Source: CAZGAH01 sp964523295 (lineage in GTDB: Bacteria > Desulfobacterota > Desulfovibrionia > Desulfovibrionales > Desulfovibrionaceae). From it: DNA of 55,844 bases. Where the stretch lies: positions 1 to 55,844 of the forward strand of contig CAZGAH010000020.1 in assembly GCA_964523295.1 (NCBI GenBank), read 5' to 3'. Made by a program: the position numbers and the translations under genes. Shown one piece after another: positions 45,550-55,658 of this stretch. Position 1 is the first letter of the stretch, and each line of letters opens with the position of its first letter. Under the pieces are notes generated by a model, which did not search any database, was not told where the DNA came from, and saw only the letters and a program-made list of their open reading frames with translations.

Positions 45550-48500
45550 TTACGATGCCGGGCCGGTCGGCGGTCCGGACTCGGCTGCGGGCGCCTGCTG
45601 CTTCGCCCCGCGCTTGCCGGCCAGTTTTTCGCTGAAGGTTTCCAGGACGTAATAGAGCACCGGGATGAAGACCACGCCGAGCACGGTCGCCACGGTCATG
45701 CCGCCGAGCACGGCCGTGCCCATGGTATTGCGCGAGGCCGAGCCGGCGCCGCTGGCGATGGCCAGGGGCACGACGCCCAGGATGAAGGCGAACGAGGTCA
45801 TGAGGATGGGACGGAAGCGCAGCACTGCGCCTTCAATGGCCGCGTCGATGATGGAATTGCCTTCTTCGCGGCGCATCTTGGCGAACTCGACGATAAGAAT
45901 GGCGTTTTTCGCTGCCAGACCGATGAGCACGATCAAGCCGATCTGGGCGTAGACGTTGTTATCGAAGCCGCGCAGCATCTGCGCGCCCATGGCTCCGAGC
46001 ACGGCCGTGGGGATGCCCAGGATGACCGCGAAGGGGATGGACCAGGATTCGAACTGCGCGGCCAGGACCAGGAAGACCATGAGCAGACCGAGCGCGAAGG
46101 CGACAATGGCCGCGGCGCCGGCCTTCTTTTCCTGATAGGCGATGCCAGTCCATTCGTAGGAGTAGCCCTGGGGCATGTTCGACATCGCGGCGTTTTCCAC
46201 GGCCTTCATGAGCTGGCCGGAGCTGGTGCCCGGTGCCGCGCCGGAGGTGAACTCGACCGTACGGTAGAGGTTGTAGCGCCGGATGTATTCCGAGCCGTAG
46301 ATGTCGCGCGGCTGGCCCAGCGTGGACAGCGGGATCATCTGTTGCTGCGTGTTGCGGACGTAGAACCGGCCGATATCGTCGGCGTTGGTGCGATACTTCG
46401 ACTCGGCCTGGAGCATCAGGCGGTAGGTGCGCCCGAATTTGTTGAAGTCGTTGACGTAGAATCCGCCGAGAAAGGTCTGCATGGTCTGGAAGACGCTGGT
46501 CAGGGGCACGCCCTGGGTCTTGACCTTGTCCCGGTCGATGTCGAAGGCGATCTGGGGGACATTGACGCTGAAGTCGGTATACATGGCGCCCACGGCTGGA
46601 TCCTTCATGGCCGCCTGGTTCACGGCGCCGGCAGCCTTGGCCAGCTCCGCCAGAGGACCGCTGGCGCGGTCCTGGAGTTCGAACTGGTAGCCGCCAGTGG
46701 TGCCCATGCCCGGGATGGTCGGCGGTGGCAGGGCCATGATCCGGGCCTCGGGGATAGCCTTGAATTCGGCCTGGAGTTTGCGCATGATTCCCTTGAGCGA
46801 GAGTTCCTCGCCGGGCCGTTCGGACCAGTCGTCCAGCGTGGGGATGAGCATGGAGGTGTAGGAGCTGTACCCGGAGGTGAGCACGTTGAAGCCGCCCATG
46901 GAAATGAGGCTGGCGACGCCCGGGGTTTTGAGCACGATCTCTTCGACTTTCGCGACCACGGCGTCGTTGCGCTTGAGCGAGGCAGCCTCGGGCAGGCCAA
47001 CATTGATGAAGAAGTAGCCCATATCCTCGTCGGGAACGAAACCTGTGGGCAGCTTGTCGAGGATGGTGCCGGCGCCGGCGTAGACGCCCAGCAGCAGGAG
47101 CAGCACGACCACGGCCAGGCGGATGCCACGGCGCACGAGGTTGCCGTAGCCCTTGGTGACGGCGGAGAAGCCGCGATTGAAGCCCTTGAAGAACAGCCCG
47201 AGCGGGCCCCTCTTTTCCTTGACCGGCCGCAGCAGCAGGGCGCAGAGCGCGGGCGAGAGCGTGAGCGCGTTGATGGCGGAAAAGAACACCGAGACGGCCA
47301 CGGTCACGGCGAACTGCTGATAGAGCCGACCGGTGGTGCCACCGATGAAGGCCGACGGCAGGAACACGCTCATGAGCACGAGCGAGATGGCCACGATGGG
47401 CCCGGAGACCTCGGCCATGGCGCGTTTGGCAGCCGCGACGGGCGTGAGCTTGTCGTGATCGATCTTGTGCTGCACGGCCTCCACGACCACGATGGCGTCA
47501 TCCACGACGATGCCGATAGCCAGCACCAGCGCGAACAAGCTGATGGTGTTGATGGAGAACCCGAAAAGAGGAAACAGGGCGAAGGTGCCGATCAGAGCCA
47601 CGGGCACGGTGATCATGGGGATAACCGTGGCGCGCCAGTCCTGAAGAAAGATGAACACGACGAAGAGCACGAGCAGAATGGCCTCGAACAGGGTGATGAT
47701 GACCTCGTGAATGGAAGCCTTGACGAATTTGGTCGTATTATACGGAATGCTGTATTCCATGCCCTTGGGGAACGCGCGTGAAAGCTCGACCATGGTGTCC
47801 GTGACCTGTTTGGCCAACTGGATGGCATTGGCGCCGGGGAGCTGGTAGATGATAATCGTCGAGCTCGGCATTTTGTTCAGCCGGGTAAAGGCTTTGTAGG
47901 CCTGGGCTCCGAGTTCGACGCGGCCGACGTCCTTGACGCGGACGATGTTGCCGCCCTCGCCGGCGCGCAAAATGATGTTGGCGAATTCCTCCGGCTCGAC
48001 CAGCCGGCCCTTGACCTGAACGGTGAGCTGGAAGGGGACGTTGTCCGGAGCCGGCTGCTGACCGAGCTGGCCGGCCGGGGCCTGGATGTTCTGCTCCTGC
48101 AGCGCGTTGATGACGTCGGGCACGGTAAGCCCGACATTGGAGAGCTTGTCCGGATCGATCCAGATCCTCATGCCGTAGGTCAGCCCGGCGACCGGAAAGA
48201 CCTTGCCGACGCCGGGAATGCGGGCCAGGGTATCGACAATGTTGATGTTGGCGTAGTTTTCCAGAAACAGCGAATCGTAGCTGTTGTCCGGAGAGATGAG
48301 GTTGATGGCCATGACCATGTCCGGCGACTGCTTCTTGACCGAGATGCCGCTGCGGATCACGTCGTCCGGGAGCGTGGCCTGGGCCAGTTGCACGCGATTC
48401 TGAACGTCCACGGTGGCCATGTCCAGGTCGCGGTCGACGTCGAAGGTGACATTGAGCGAATAACTGCCGTCGTTGGAGCTGACGGAGTTCATATAGAGCA

Positions 48501-48726
48501 TGGATTCGGCGCCGTTGACCTGCTGCTCGATGGGCGCGGCGACCGTCTCTTCCACGACGGCGGCGCTGGCGCCGGTGTAGCTGGCCTGGGCCTGCACCAT
48601 GGATGGAGCGATCTTGTTCGGATACTGCGCGATAGGCAGGGTGAAGATGCACAACCCGCCGATGATGGTGATGATGATGGAAATGACCGAAGAGAAGATG
48701 GGCCGGGTGATGAAAAAATTAATCAT
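45550..48726 (-). CDS. RND efflux transporter, HAE1 (AcrB-like)
   Basis: This 1058-residue inner-membrane pump is of AcrB length. It starts NFFITRPIFSSVISIIITI and carries the two large periplasmic loops. The proton-relay acids lie in helix 4 (GIVVDDAIVVVEAVQHKI, near residue 407), and the second half has GLAAKNAILIVEFAKMR and RPILMTSFAFILGVVPLAI. It presumably exports drugs, detergents or metabolites driven by the proton gradient. It lies 20 bases downstream of the membrane fusion protein gene. No TolC-type outer-membrane gene is adjacent, so it should use one encoded elsewhere. Confidence 0.95.
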   Translation of the reverse strand: MINFFITRPIFSSVISIIITIIGGLCIFTLPIAQYPNKIAPSMVQAQASYTGASAAVVEETVAAPIEQQVNGAESMLYMNSVSSNDGSYSLNVTFDVDRDLDMATVDVQNRVQLAQATLPDDVIRSGISVKKQSPDMVMAINLISPDNSYDSLFLENYANINIVDTLARIPGVGKVFPVAGLTYGMRIWIDPDKLSNVGLTVPDVINALQEQNIQAPAGQLGQQPAPDNVPFQLTVQVKGRLVEPEEFANIILRAGEGGNIVRVKDVGRVELGAQAYKAFTRLNKMPSSTIIIYQLPGANAIQLAKQVTDTMVELSRAFPKGMEYSIPYNTTKFVKASIHEVIITLFEAILLVLFVVFIFLQDWRATVIPMITVPVALIGTFALFPLFGFSINTISLFALVLAIGIVVDDAIVVVEAVQHKIDHDKLTPVAAAKRAMAEVSGPIVAISLVLMSVFLPSAFIGGTTGRLYQQFAVTVAVSVFFSAINALTLSPALCALLLRPVKEKRGPLGLFFKGFNRGFSAVTKGYGNLVRRGIRLAVVVLLLLLGVYAGAGTILDKLPTGFVPDEDMGYFFINVGLPEAASLKRNDAVVAKVEEIVLKTPGVASLISMGGFNVLTSGYSSYTSMLIPTLDDWSERPGEELSLKGIMRKLQAEFKAIPEARIMALPPPTIPGMGTTGGYQFELQDRASGPLAELAKAAGAVNQAAMKDPAVGAMYTDFSVNVPQIAFDIDRDKVKTQGVPLTSVFQTMQTFLGGFYVNDFNKFGRTYRLMLQAESKYRTNADDIGRFYVRNTQQQMIPLSTLGQPRDIYGSEYIRRYNLYRTVEFTSGAAPGTSSGQLMKAVENAAMSNMPQGYSYEWTGIAYQEKKAGAAAIVAFALGLLMVFLVLAAQFESWSIPFAVILGIPTAVLGAMGAQMLRGFDNNVYAQIGLIVLIGLAAKNAILIVEFAKMRREEGNSIIDAAIEGAVLRFRPILMTSFAFILGVVPLAIASGAGSASRNTMGTAVLGGMTVATVLGVVFIPVLYYVLETFSEKLAGKRGAKQQAPAAESGPPTGPAS

Positions 48727-48746
48727 GCTGGTGGTCTCCGGGCGGG

Positions 48747-49970
48747 TTATTGACCAGCTGCGGCAGGCTTCGCGTCGGTCGGAACAGGGTTGACGACGTC
48801 GCCCGCACGGACTTTCTGCACGCCGTCGACGACAATGGTTTCTCCGGCCTTCAGGCCTTTTTCGACCACAACGGAGGTTTCGTAGTTCGGGCCGACGGTA
48901 ATGGGACGATTCTCGACCTTGTTGTCAGGGCCGACCACGAAGACGGATTTCATTCCCTGCACATCCACGACGGCCGCCTGCGGCACAGTCACGGCATCAG
49001 GCAGGTCGGCGAACTTGATCCGCACCTTGGCGAACATGCCCGGCTTGATCATCCCGTCCGGATTGGGAAATTCCGCTCGCACGCCGAGCGTACCGGTCGA
49101 GGGGTCAACGGCGCGATCAGCCATGTCCACGAATCCTTGCTGCGGATAGATTGAATTGTCGGCGAGAACGAGCGTGACCGGGACGGGCTTCATCTCCTGC
49201 CCCTGGCTTTTGAGCTCCTCCTTCCGCTTGGCGAAGATGAGATATTCCTTCTCGCTGACGCTGAAGTTGACGTAGGCCTTGTCCAGGGAGGAGACTTCCG
49301 CCAGCACGGTATCGGTTCCGCGGCCGACAAAGGCGCCGACCTTGTAATTGCTTTTGCCGATGCGGCCCGTCAGCGGGGAGTAGACCTTGGTATAGCCGAG
49401 CTTGATCTTGGCGTCGGCCAGCGCTGCCTTGGCCTGGTCCACCTGTGCCTGGAGCTGGCGCTGGCTGGTCACTTTCTGGTCGTATTCGTCCTGACTGATC
49501 GCTCCCTGCTTGACCAGTGCCCCATAGCGGAGCTGGTCTTTCTGCGCTTGGATCAACAACGCCTGGTTGCGTTCCACGTCGGCCTGCATACCGTTGACCT
49601 TCTGCTGGTACTCCGACGGATCGATGACGAAGAGCAGGTCGTTCTCTTTGACGACCGAGCCTTCCTGGAAATTGATCTGCAGCAGGTATCCCTCCACGCG
49701 GGCCGGAATCTGCACGTTGGACGAGGAATCGGTCCGGCCGACGTAATCGTTGAAGATCGGCACGTTCTGGGCCTTCAGCGTCTGCACCTTGACCGTCGTT
49801 GCCGGCGGGGCGGCCGGGGCCGCGCTTTGCGTTCCGGACCCCTTGGCTCCCTCTTTCTTCTCCTCTTTCTTGTCCGCGCCGCAGGCAGCCAGGCAGGCAA
49901 ACAGGGCCAGCAGCGCTGCCAGTCGCAACAGCGCACGTCCAGTTTTCAATACACTACGGGGGGACTTCAT
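48747..49970 (-). CDS. RND efflux membrane fusion lipoprotein (AcrA-like)
   Basis: A 407-residue periplasmic adaptor. The signal peptide ends in a lipobox (LAAC, Cys about residue 30), so it is a lipoprotein. A Lys/Glu/Gly-rich linker follows, then the barrel-sandwich/lipoyl domain (GRTDSSSNVQIPARVEGYL), an alpha-helical hairpin (about 120-180) and a beta-barrel (KLGYTKVYSPLTGRIGKSN, VTVPQAAVVDVQGMKSVFV). ATG 49970 follows GAGGAG. It is the first gene of the pair with the RND pump. Confidence 0.94.
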   Translation of the reverse strand: MKSPRSVLKTGRALLRLAALLALFACLAACGADKKEEKKEGAKGSGTQSAAPAAPPATTVKVQTLKAQNVPIFNDYVGRTDSSSNVQIPARVEGYLLQINFQEGSVVKENDLLFVIDPSEYQQKVNGMQADVERNQALLIQAQKDQLRYGALVKQGAISQDEYDQKVTSQRQLQAQVDQAKAALADAKIKLGYTKVYSPLTGRIGKSNYKVGAFVGRGTDTVLAEVSSLDKAYVNFSVSEKEYLIFAKRKEELKSQGQEMKPVPVTLVLADNSIYPQQGFVDMADRAVDPSTGTLGVRAEFPNPDGMIKPGMFAKVRIKFADLPDAVTVPQAAVVDVQGMKSVFVVGPDNKVENRPITVGPNYETSVVVEKGLKAGETIVVDGVQKVRAGDVVNPVPTDAKPAAAGQ

Positions 49971-50068
49971 ACTTCACTCCTCTGCGCGTGACGACGCGTC
50001 ACGTCGATGCAAGGTGGCGGTTGCCCGGGGCCTCGGCATTGTTTCTGATTCCGGTGGCAAAATGCCGG

Positions 50069-52522
50069 TCAATCCACGGGTTGCGTGTTCCAGATGTCGT
50101 GGGCGTATTCCCGTATGGCGCGGTCGCTGGAGAATTTGCCCATTCTGGCCACATTAAGCACGGAGCGCTTCGTCCAGGCCTTCCTGTCCGCATAGTCCAG
50201 CAACAGCTGGTCATGGGCGCTCACATAGGCGTGGAAGTCGGCCAGATGAAAATACCTTTCGCCCGGCGTCAGCAGCTTGTCGTAAATCCAGCGGAAAATA
50301 TCGGGCTCGTCCGGAGAGAAGCGGTTGCCGACTATGGCATCGAGCACGCGCCGCAGATCCTCGTGCTGCTGGTAGAGTTCATAGGGCCGGTTGTCCCCGC
50401 GGGCCTCCATGGCCTCGATGTCCTCGAAGCGCAGGCCAAAGATGTAGATGTTGTCCATCCCCACCTCTTCCGCGATTTCGATGTTCGCGCCGTCCCAGGT
50501 GCCGATGGTCAGGGCGCCGTTGAGCGCGAACTTCATGTTGCCCGTGCCCGAGGCCTCGGTGCCGGCGGTGGAAATCTGCTCGCTGACCTCGGTGGCCGGC
50601 ATGATCCGCTCGGCCAGCGATACCCGATAGTCGGGAAGGAACACAATCTTGAGCAGGTCGCGCGTGCGGTGGTCCGCGTCGATGACTTTTGCGAGATTGT
50701 TGATGAACTTGATGATGCCCTTGGCCTCGAAGTACCCGGGAGCGGCCTTGCCGGCGAACAGCCAGGTGCGGGACCAGACCGGGGTGAAGCCGTCCTCGAC
50801 GATGCGCAGGTACTGGTGGACGATATTCAGGCAGTTGAGCAACTGACGCTTGTACTCATGGATACGCTTGCACTGCGCGTCGAACAGGGAATCGGGCGCC
50901 ACGACAATACCCTGGGTCTGTTTGATGAAGCTGGCAAGACGAATCTTGTTGTCCAGCTTGATCGCAGCGTACTTGTCCAGAAAAGCGGTATCGCTCTTGT
51001 GGCGCTCCAGCTCCTTGAGCGCGTAGAGGTCGGTGACCCAGGCCTCGCCCAGCGTGTCACAGAGCAGGGTGGCCAGCTTTTCGTTGGCCTGGTAGAGCCA
51101 GAGTCGTGGCGTGATGCCGTTGGTCTTGTTGTTGAAGCGCTCCGGCCAGATTTCGTTGAAGTCCGGAAACAGCCGCGTCTTGACCAGCTCGGAGTGCAGC
51201 GCGGAAACGCCGTTGACCGAGTGTGAGCCGACCACGGACAAATGCCCCATGCGGATCATCTTCTCCGGGCCTTCCTGCACGAGCGACATGCGTTGCAGCC
51301 GTCCGACATCGCCGGGGAACAGCTCCGTGACGCGGTCGAGAAAGCGCCGGTTGATTTCGTAGATGATCTGCAGATGCCGCGGCAGCACTTGCTCCAGGAG
51401 TTCCACCGGCCAGACCTCCAGGGCCTCGGGCATGAGCGTGTGGTTGGTGTAGGCCAGCGTTTTTGTCGTGATCTCCCAGGCCTTGTCCCAGGGAATGCGT
51501 TGCAGGTCCACCAGGATGCGCATCAGTTCCGCGACAGCCAGGGCGGGGTGCGTATCGTTGAGCTGGATGGCGACTTTTTCCGGGAATTCCTCGAAGGATG
51601 TCCGGCTTTCCTGGTACCGCCGGGTAAGGTCGTAGAGCGAGCAGGCGACGAGAAAGTATTCCTGGATCAGCCTGAGCAAGCGGCCGTGCGCGACGTCTTC
51701 GCGCGGATAAAGCACCTTGGAGACCGTTTCGGTAAGGATCTTGTCCTCCACGGCGCGCACGTAATCGCCGACATTGAACACGTCCATGTTCAGATTGTTG
51801 GCCGCCTTGGCCGCGAACAGGCGCATGATGTTGACGGTTTCCCCGCCGTATCCGACAATAGGCATGTCGTACGGGACGCCGTAGAGCTTCTCGGTATCCA
51901 CCCAGAGCGGTTTGTACTCGCCGAGCGAATCGTATTCGTCGACGATGCGGCCGTATATATGCACCTCGCACAGGTTGTCGTAGCGGGGAAGCTGGCCCAT
52001 GACCGATGGTCGCATCCAGAAATCGGGCAGTTCTTTTTGATAGCCGTTTACAATGGCCTGCTTAAACAGGCCGGCTTCGTAGCGCAGTCCGTAGCCCATG
52101 GCCGGAATGCCCAGCGTAGCCAGGGAATCCATGTAGCAGGAGGCCAACCGGCCCAGACCTCCGTTGCCCAGCGATTTATCCGCCTCCATCCCTGCCAGCC
52201 ATTCCATGTCCACGTCGAGCTCATGCATAACCTCGGCGCAGACTTCATGCAAATTCATGGAAACGACATTGTTCGTATACAACCGTCCCGGGAGGTACTC
52301 TATAGAAAGATAGTAGGTCCATTTCACGTCTTTCTGTTGGTAGCGACGCCGGGTTTTCAGCATTTCTTCAACTTGAATGTCGCGCAAAGACATGACCAGA
52401 GCCGGGCCGATGTCTTCCGGACGTCGCATGTCCCAGGGCCTGAAGCAGCTATGCACCACGTGCCATTTGATCATGTCATGCAGCTTTTTTTTGAACTTGC
52501 CGTCGACTTTGAATTTGGCCAT
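50069..52522 (-). CDS. glgP: Glycogen/starch phosphorylase
   Basis: It releases glucose 1-phosphate from alpha-1,4-glucans with pyridoxal phosphate. It is 817 residues from ATG 52522 (AAGGAGG upstream). Landmarks are YLSIEYLPGRLYTNN, the glycine-rich DKSLGNGGLGRLASCYMDS, QLNDTHPALAVAELMRIL, KTNGITPRLWL, CKRIHEYKRQLLN, and the PLP/active region GTEASGTGNMKFALNGALTI (Lys near residue 660) with GTWDGANIE. It is a single gene; storage-glycogen breakdown is the expected role. Maltodextrin phosphorylase is the alternative. Confidence 0.97.
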   Translation of the reverse strand: MAKFKVDGKFKKKLHDMIKWHVVHSCFRPWDMRRPEDIGPALVMSLRDIQVEEMLKTRRRYQQKDVKWTYYLSIEYLPGRLYTNNVVSMNLHEVCAEVMHELDVDMEWLAGMEADKSLGNGGLGRLASCYMDSLATLGIPAMGYGLRYEAGLFKQAIVNGYQKELPDFWMRPSVMGQLPRYDNLCEVHIYGRIVDEYDSLGEYKPLWVDTEKLYGVPYDMPIVGYGGETVNIMRLFAAKAANNLNMDVFNVGDYVRAVEDKILTETVSKVLYPREDVAHGRLLRLIQEYFLVACSLYDLTRRYQESRTSFEEFPEKVAIQLNDTHPALAVAELMRILVDLQRIPWDKAWEITTKTLAYTNHTLMPEALEVWPVELLEQVLPRHLQIIYEINRRFLDRVTELFPGDVGRLQRMSLVQEGPEKMIRMGHLSVVGSHSVNGVSALHSELVKTRLFPDFNEIWPERFNNKTNGITPRLWLYQANEKLATLLCDTLGEAWVTDLYALKELERHKSDTAFLDKYAAIKLDNKIRLASFIKQTQGIVVAPDSLFDAQCKRIHEYKRQLLNCLNIVHQYLRIVEDGFTPVWSRTWLFAGKAAPGYFEAKGIIKFINNLAKVIDADHRTRDLLKIVFLPDYRVSLAERIMPATEVSEQISTAGTEASGTGNMKFALNGALTIGTWDGANIEIAEEVGMDNIYIFGLRFEDIEAMEARGDNRPYELYQQHEDLRRVLDAIVGNRFSPDEPDIFRWIYDKLLTPGERYFHLADFHAYVSAHDQLLLDYADRKAWTKRSVLNVARMGKFSSDRAIREYAHDIWNTQPVD

Positions 52523-52676
52523 GGGTTGCCTCCTTGCTCTGAGGTATCGAGAGCGGGCGCTCACAGGAATTATTTCAGCGCTCATTACCCTGTTTCCCCG
52601 TGCGTGGCAACACGCCCGGCGCCTTTGGGCCACGAGCGAGCGCCGGCCAGCCGAACCCGGATGCGGGGAAGTCGTT

Positions 52677-52964
52677 TCAGCGCATCGGTCTTTTCTCGTA
52701 GACGAGACGCATGACGTACGTCCTGCCATCCCATCGGATTTCAGACCCCGTTGGTCTCCAAAAAAAACGCCAGCCGATCAGCACGTCCAGGGAACAGGCC
52801 TCGGAGCGGTCGGCACAGGGTCTGCTCGCGATCAACCGGACCGGTCGCCTCGAGCGCGTATAACGCGCGCCTCCGGGCAGCGCGCCATTATGCTGACGCA
52901 GGCGGCGTTCCAGGTCGGTCGTGATCCCGCAATAGACAGAGCCGTCCGAGCATTCCACCAGGTA
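52677..52964 (-). pseudogene. Damaged GIY-YIG nuclease-like gene (YhbQ type)
   Basis: The frame VYLVECSDGSVYCGITTDLERRLRQHN, followed by GGARYTRSRRPVRLI, is the start of a small GIY-YIG domain protein (the VYL and VYCG parts are the signature). The N terminus is cut by a TGA just before the first conserved residues, leaving only a GTG inside the domain. After ADRSEACSLD the usual KRLSR-type end is replaced by an unrelated stretch. It is probably a non-functional remnant. Confidence 0.55.
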
Positions 52965-53469
52965 GACGAATCAATTTTGCGAATGTTCGGCGGAGGGGTC
53001 ACAGCGAGGGGAAGTGGACATGGCGTACGGGCGAATGGGCCTCAGATCGCGTAAGCGGTCGGAAGCAGGGGTAGAGCCGCAGTTCCGCGACGCTGCACGT
53101 TCAGAATGAAAACGCCGCAGGCCTGCCGAATCACCTTCTTGACAATACGGGAAATTGAGGTAGCCTTATCCACGCCAGTCTTTAGCAGTGGGTTGCGTGT
53201 GTTTCTGGCTGAAATGTGTGAACCATCCTTTGGCAGGCTGCGTTTATCTTGTTAACATGAATTTTGAAAAAAATTGTTGATAAAGACTTCTTAGTGTATT
53301 GCTTTGTTTATGTTTTTTTCTTCGGTTTTTACGTTGCCAACTATAGGTAATGTTGATGTCCAAATGTTTACAATTTTGTACAATAGTCGCGCAAAGACGG
53401 CAGCATCGCGACATCATAATCACTCGATTCTTAAGTGCATTGCTTATGCTCTCGTGCATCTGAGATGTT
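52965..53469. other. Gene-free region ahead of modB
   Basis: No gene seen. TTGACA occurs at 53139-53144 without a convincing -10. The stretch from about 53250 to 53350 is AT-rich. It should hold the mod promoter and possibly a molybdate-responsive operator, but no ModE box or molybdenum-cofactor riboswitch was recognised. Confidence 0.4.
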
Positions 53470-54108
53470 ATGTTACTGCTCACGCTCAAGATAGCCGGCA
53501 CGGCAACGCTGGTAGCGCTGGTGGCGGGGGTGCTCCTGTCGGGGCTGGCAAGCCGGCGCTCCTTTATCGGTCGCGATTGGCTGGACGTGCTCTGCACCTT
53601 GCCGCTGGTGCTGCCACCTACGGTGCTGGGCTATTACCTGCTCGTGCTCGCCGGTCGGCGCGGTATCCTCGGCAAATGGCTTTGGGATACCTTTCACATA
53701 CAGCTTGTCTTCACCTGGCAGGGCGCCGTGTTTGCCGCGTCGATCGTCGCCTTTCCCCTGATCTACAAGTCGGCCAGAGCCGGATTCGAGTCCGTGGACC
53801 ACAATCTGGAAAATGCCGCCCGTACGTTGGGTTCCTGCGAAACAGGGGTTTTTTTCAGGGTGTCCTTGCCACTGGCCTGGAGGGGCATTCTGGCAGGAAC
53901 GCTGCTCGCCTATGCGCGCAGCATGGGGGAATTCGGCGCTACGCTGATGGTGGCTGGCAACCTCCCCGGTAAAACCCAAACCTTGTCGCTGGCGGTATTC
54001 GACGCCGTTCAGGCGGGAAATGACGATCTGGCCAATCAACTCGTGGTCCTCGCCTCCGTAGTCTGCGCGGGCATACTCTACGGGGTGGGGAAACTCTTGA
54101 AACACTGA
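53470..54108 (+). CDS. modB: Molybdate ABC transporter permease
   Basis: A 212-residue permease with about five helices. The family-specific LPLVLPPTVLGYYLLVLAG and the EAA loop ENAARTLGSCETGVFFRVSLPLAWRGILAG are followed by ARSMGEFGATLMVAGNLPGKTQTLSLAVFD, all typical of ModB. It moves molybdate or tungstate across the inner membrane with ModA and ModC. ATG 53470 has no strong ribosome site. Here modB precedes modA, a change from the usual A-B-C order. Confidence 0.95.
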   Translation: MLLLTLKIAGTATLVALVAGVLLSGLASRRSFIGRDWLDVLCTLPLVLPPTVLGYYLLVLAGRRGILGKWLWDTFHIQLVFTWQGAVFAASIVAFPLIYKSARAGFESVDHNLENAARTLGSCETGVFFRVSLPLAWRGILAGTLLAYARSMGEFGATLMVAGNLPGKTQTLSLAVFDAVQAGNDDLANQLVVLASVVCAGILYGVGKLLKH

Positions 54109-54122
54109 ACGAGGAGGTCCTC

Positions 54123-54878
54123 ATGCGCCGTCTGCTTTTCGTCGTAATCATGCTCCTGACCCTGGCCCCTGCAGCTGGAGCGGCCGACGTTGACATCGTC
54201 GTCTCCGCAGCTGCGAGTCTGACCGAATCCTTCAATACGCTGAAGACGTCTTTCGAGCAATCACATCCCGGGATACGCGTCGTCACCAACTACGGCGCCT
54301 CGGGGAGTCTGCTGCAACAGTTGATCAATGGCGCGCCCGTGGATGTCTTTGTCTCGGCAGACCAGGAAACCATGGACAAAGCTGAGGCCGGAAAAGTTGT
54401 CGATCCGGCCAGCCGCGTCGCTTTTGCTGAAAATGCCATGGTGCTGATCGCCCCGTCGGGGCTCCAATCGATTTCGAGCCTTGCCGATCTGGCTGGGCCG
54501 AACGTCACCCGAATCGCTATCGGATCGCCGGAAACCGTCCCTGCGGGTCGCTATGCCCGCGACGCGCTCAAGTCTGCCGGACTCTGGGACTCCATTCAGG
54601 AAAAACTGATTCCTGGTAATAATGTGAAGCAGGTTCTCACGTACGTGCAACGTGGCGAAACGGACGCAGGCCTGGTTTTCGCCACCGACGCCAAGGCTGC
54701 CGGAGACAGCGTTCGCACGGTCGCGGAACTGTCAGGGCACGCGCCGGCTCGCTATTATGCCGCCGTGACGGCGTCGACGACGCACAAGGAGGCTGCCGCC
54801 GCTTTCGTTGCCTTCCTCGTGAGCGAGCAGGGCCAGGCCGTGCTTGCCGGTTTTCATTTCAAACCGGTCCGGCCTTGA
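54123..54878 (+). CDS. modA: Molybdate-binding periplasmic protein
   Basis: A 251-residue solute-binding protein. The signal peptide (LLFVVIMLLTLAPAAGA) is cleaved around residue 20. The family motif VVSAAASLTESFNTLKTSF begins the mature part, with the substrate loops YGASGSLLQQLINGAPVDVF and SADQETMDKA, and later GSPETVPAGRYARDAL. It captures molybdate/tungstate. It follows modB by 14 bases, and its stop overlaps the modC TTG start. Confidence 0.95.
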   Translation: MRRLLFVVIMLLTLAPAAGAADVDIVVSAAASLTESFNTLKTSFEQSHPGIRVVTNYGASGSLLQQLINGAPVDVFVSADQETMDKAEAGKVVDPASRVAFAENAMVLIAPSGLQSISSLADLAGPNVTRIAIGSPETVPAGRYARDALKSAGLWDSIQEKLIPGNNVKQVLTYVQRGETDAGLVFATDAKAAGDSVRTVAELSGHAPARYYAAVTASTTHKEAAAAFVAFLVSEQGQAVLAGFHFKPVRP

Positions 54879-55582
54879 TTGAGCTGCGCGTCGTTAAACG
54901 CGTTGGCTCCCGAAAACGATCGTTTCTTCTCAACGTCGCCTTTATAGCGGATAACTCCACGGTGGCGTTGTTTGGTCCATCGGGTTCGGGAAAGACCATG
55001 ACCATGCAGGCCGTGTCGGGACTTCTGCGCCCGGACTCGGGGCGTATCGTCGTCGATGGCGTGGTACTCTTCGATGCTGCCACCGGGGTGAACGTCCCGC
55101 CACGCAGGCGCGCCGTGGGTTATGTCTTTCAGGATTATGCTCTGTTCCCGCATCTCAGCGTAAGGGCGAATGTGAGTTTCGGCTTACGGAGTGTGTGGCC
55201 CTGGAGCCTGTCCCGGGCGGACCGGTTGCGCGTGGAGGATATGCTCGCGTTCATGGGGCTGCGTGACTGTGCCTCCAGCCNNNNNNNNNNAGGCCAGCGC
55301 CAGCGCGTGGCCCTGGCCCGGGCTCTGGTCCGTCGCCCGCGTCTGCTCCTTCTCGACGAGCCATTCGCTGCGCTCGATCCCATGCTCAGGGGAAAAATGC
55401 GTCAGGAGTTCATCCGCATCAAAGACCACTTCGGCACGCCGTCCTTGCTCATAACCCACGATCCGGCGGACGTGGAGGCCCTTGCCGATGACGTGGTCGT
55501 CTATTCGTCGGGGAACGTGCTCGCAGGTTACCCGGCGAATGACATGCGGTGGCTTGACGTGGCGGATTCGCGGCCGGACTGA
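54875..55582 (+). CDS. modC: Molybdate ABC transporter ATP-binding protein, short form
   Basis: The ATPase of the ModBAC transporter. It starts at TTG 54875, overlapping the modA stop by 4 bases. Walker A is GPSGSGKT, the Q-loop is VGYVFQDYALFPH, Walker B is LLLLDEPFAALDP and the H-loop is LLITHDPAD. The signature LSGGQ sits at the gap (55281-55290) and only GQRQRVALARAL remains, so part of it is missing. The protein is about 235 residues and stops soon after the H-loop, without the C-terminal MOP (molybdate-binding regulatory) domain of long ModC. Confidence 0.93.
   Translation: MIELRVVKRVGSRKRSFLLNVAFIADNSTVALFGPSGSGKTMTMQAVSGLLRPDSGRIVVDGVVLFDAATGVNVPPRRRAVGYVFQDYALFPHLSVRANVSFGLRSVWPWSLSRADRLRVEDMLAFMGLRDCASSXXXXGQRQRVALARALVRRPRLLLLDEPFAALDPMLRGKMRQEFIRIKDHFGTPSLLITHDPADVEALADDVVVYSSGNVLAGYPANDMRWLDVADSRPD
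55281..55290. other. Assembly gap (10 N) inside modC
   Basis: Placeholder gap removing the LSGG portion of the ABC signature; by comparison with family lengths, more than 10 bases are missing. Confidence 0.95.
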
Positions 55583-55658
55583 GATTCGGAGTAGATCCAA
55601 TGATGCAAACCTGGATGCCGGAGGAGATCAGGCAGAGGGCGGGCGGTGCACGGATGGT

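Noticed and set aside
46342..47781. 479-codon frame antisense to the RND pump
   Set aside because: The opposite strand encodes an intact AcrB-like protein; the frame is rich in His/Gly/Glu with no family features.
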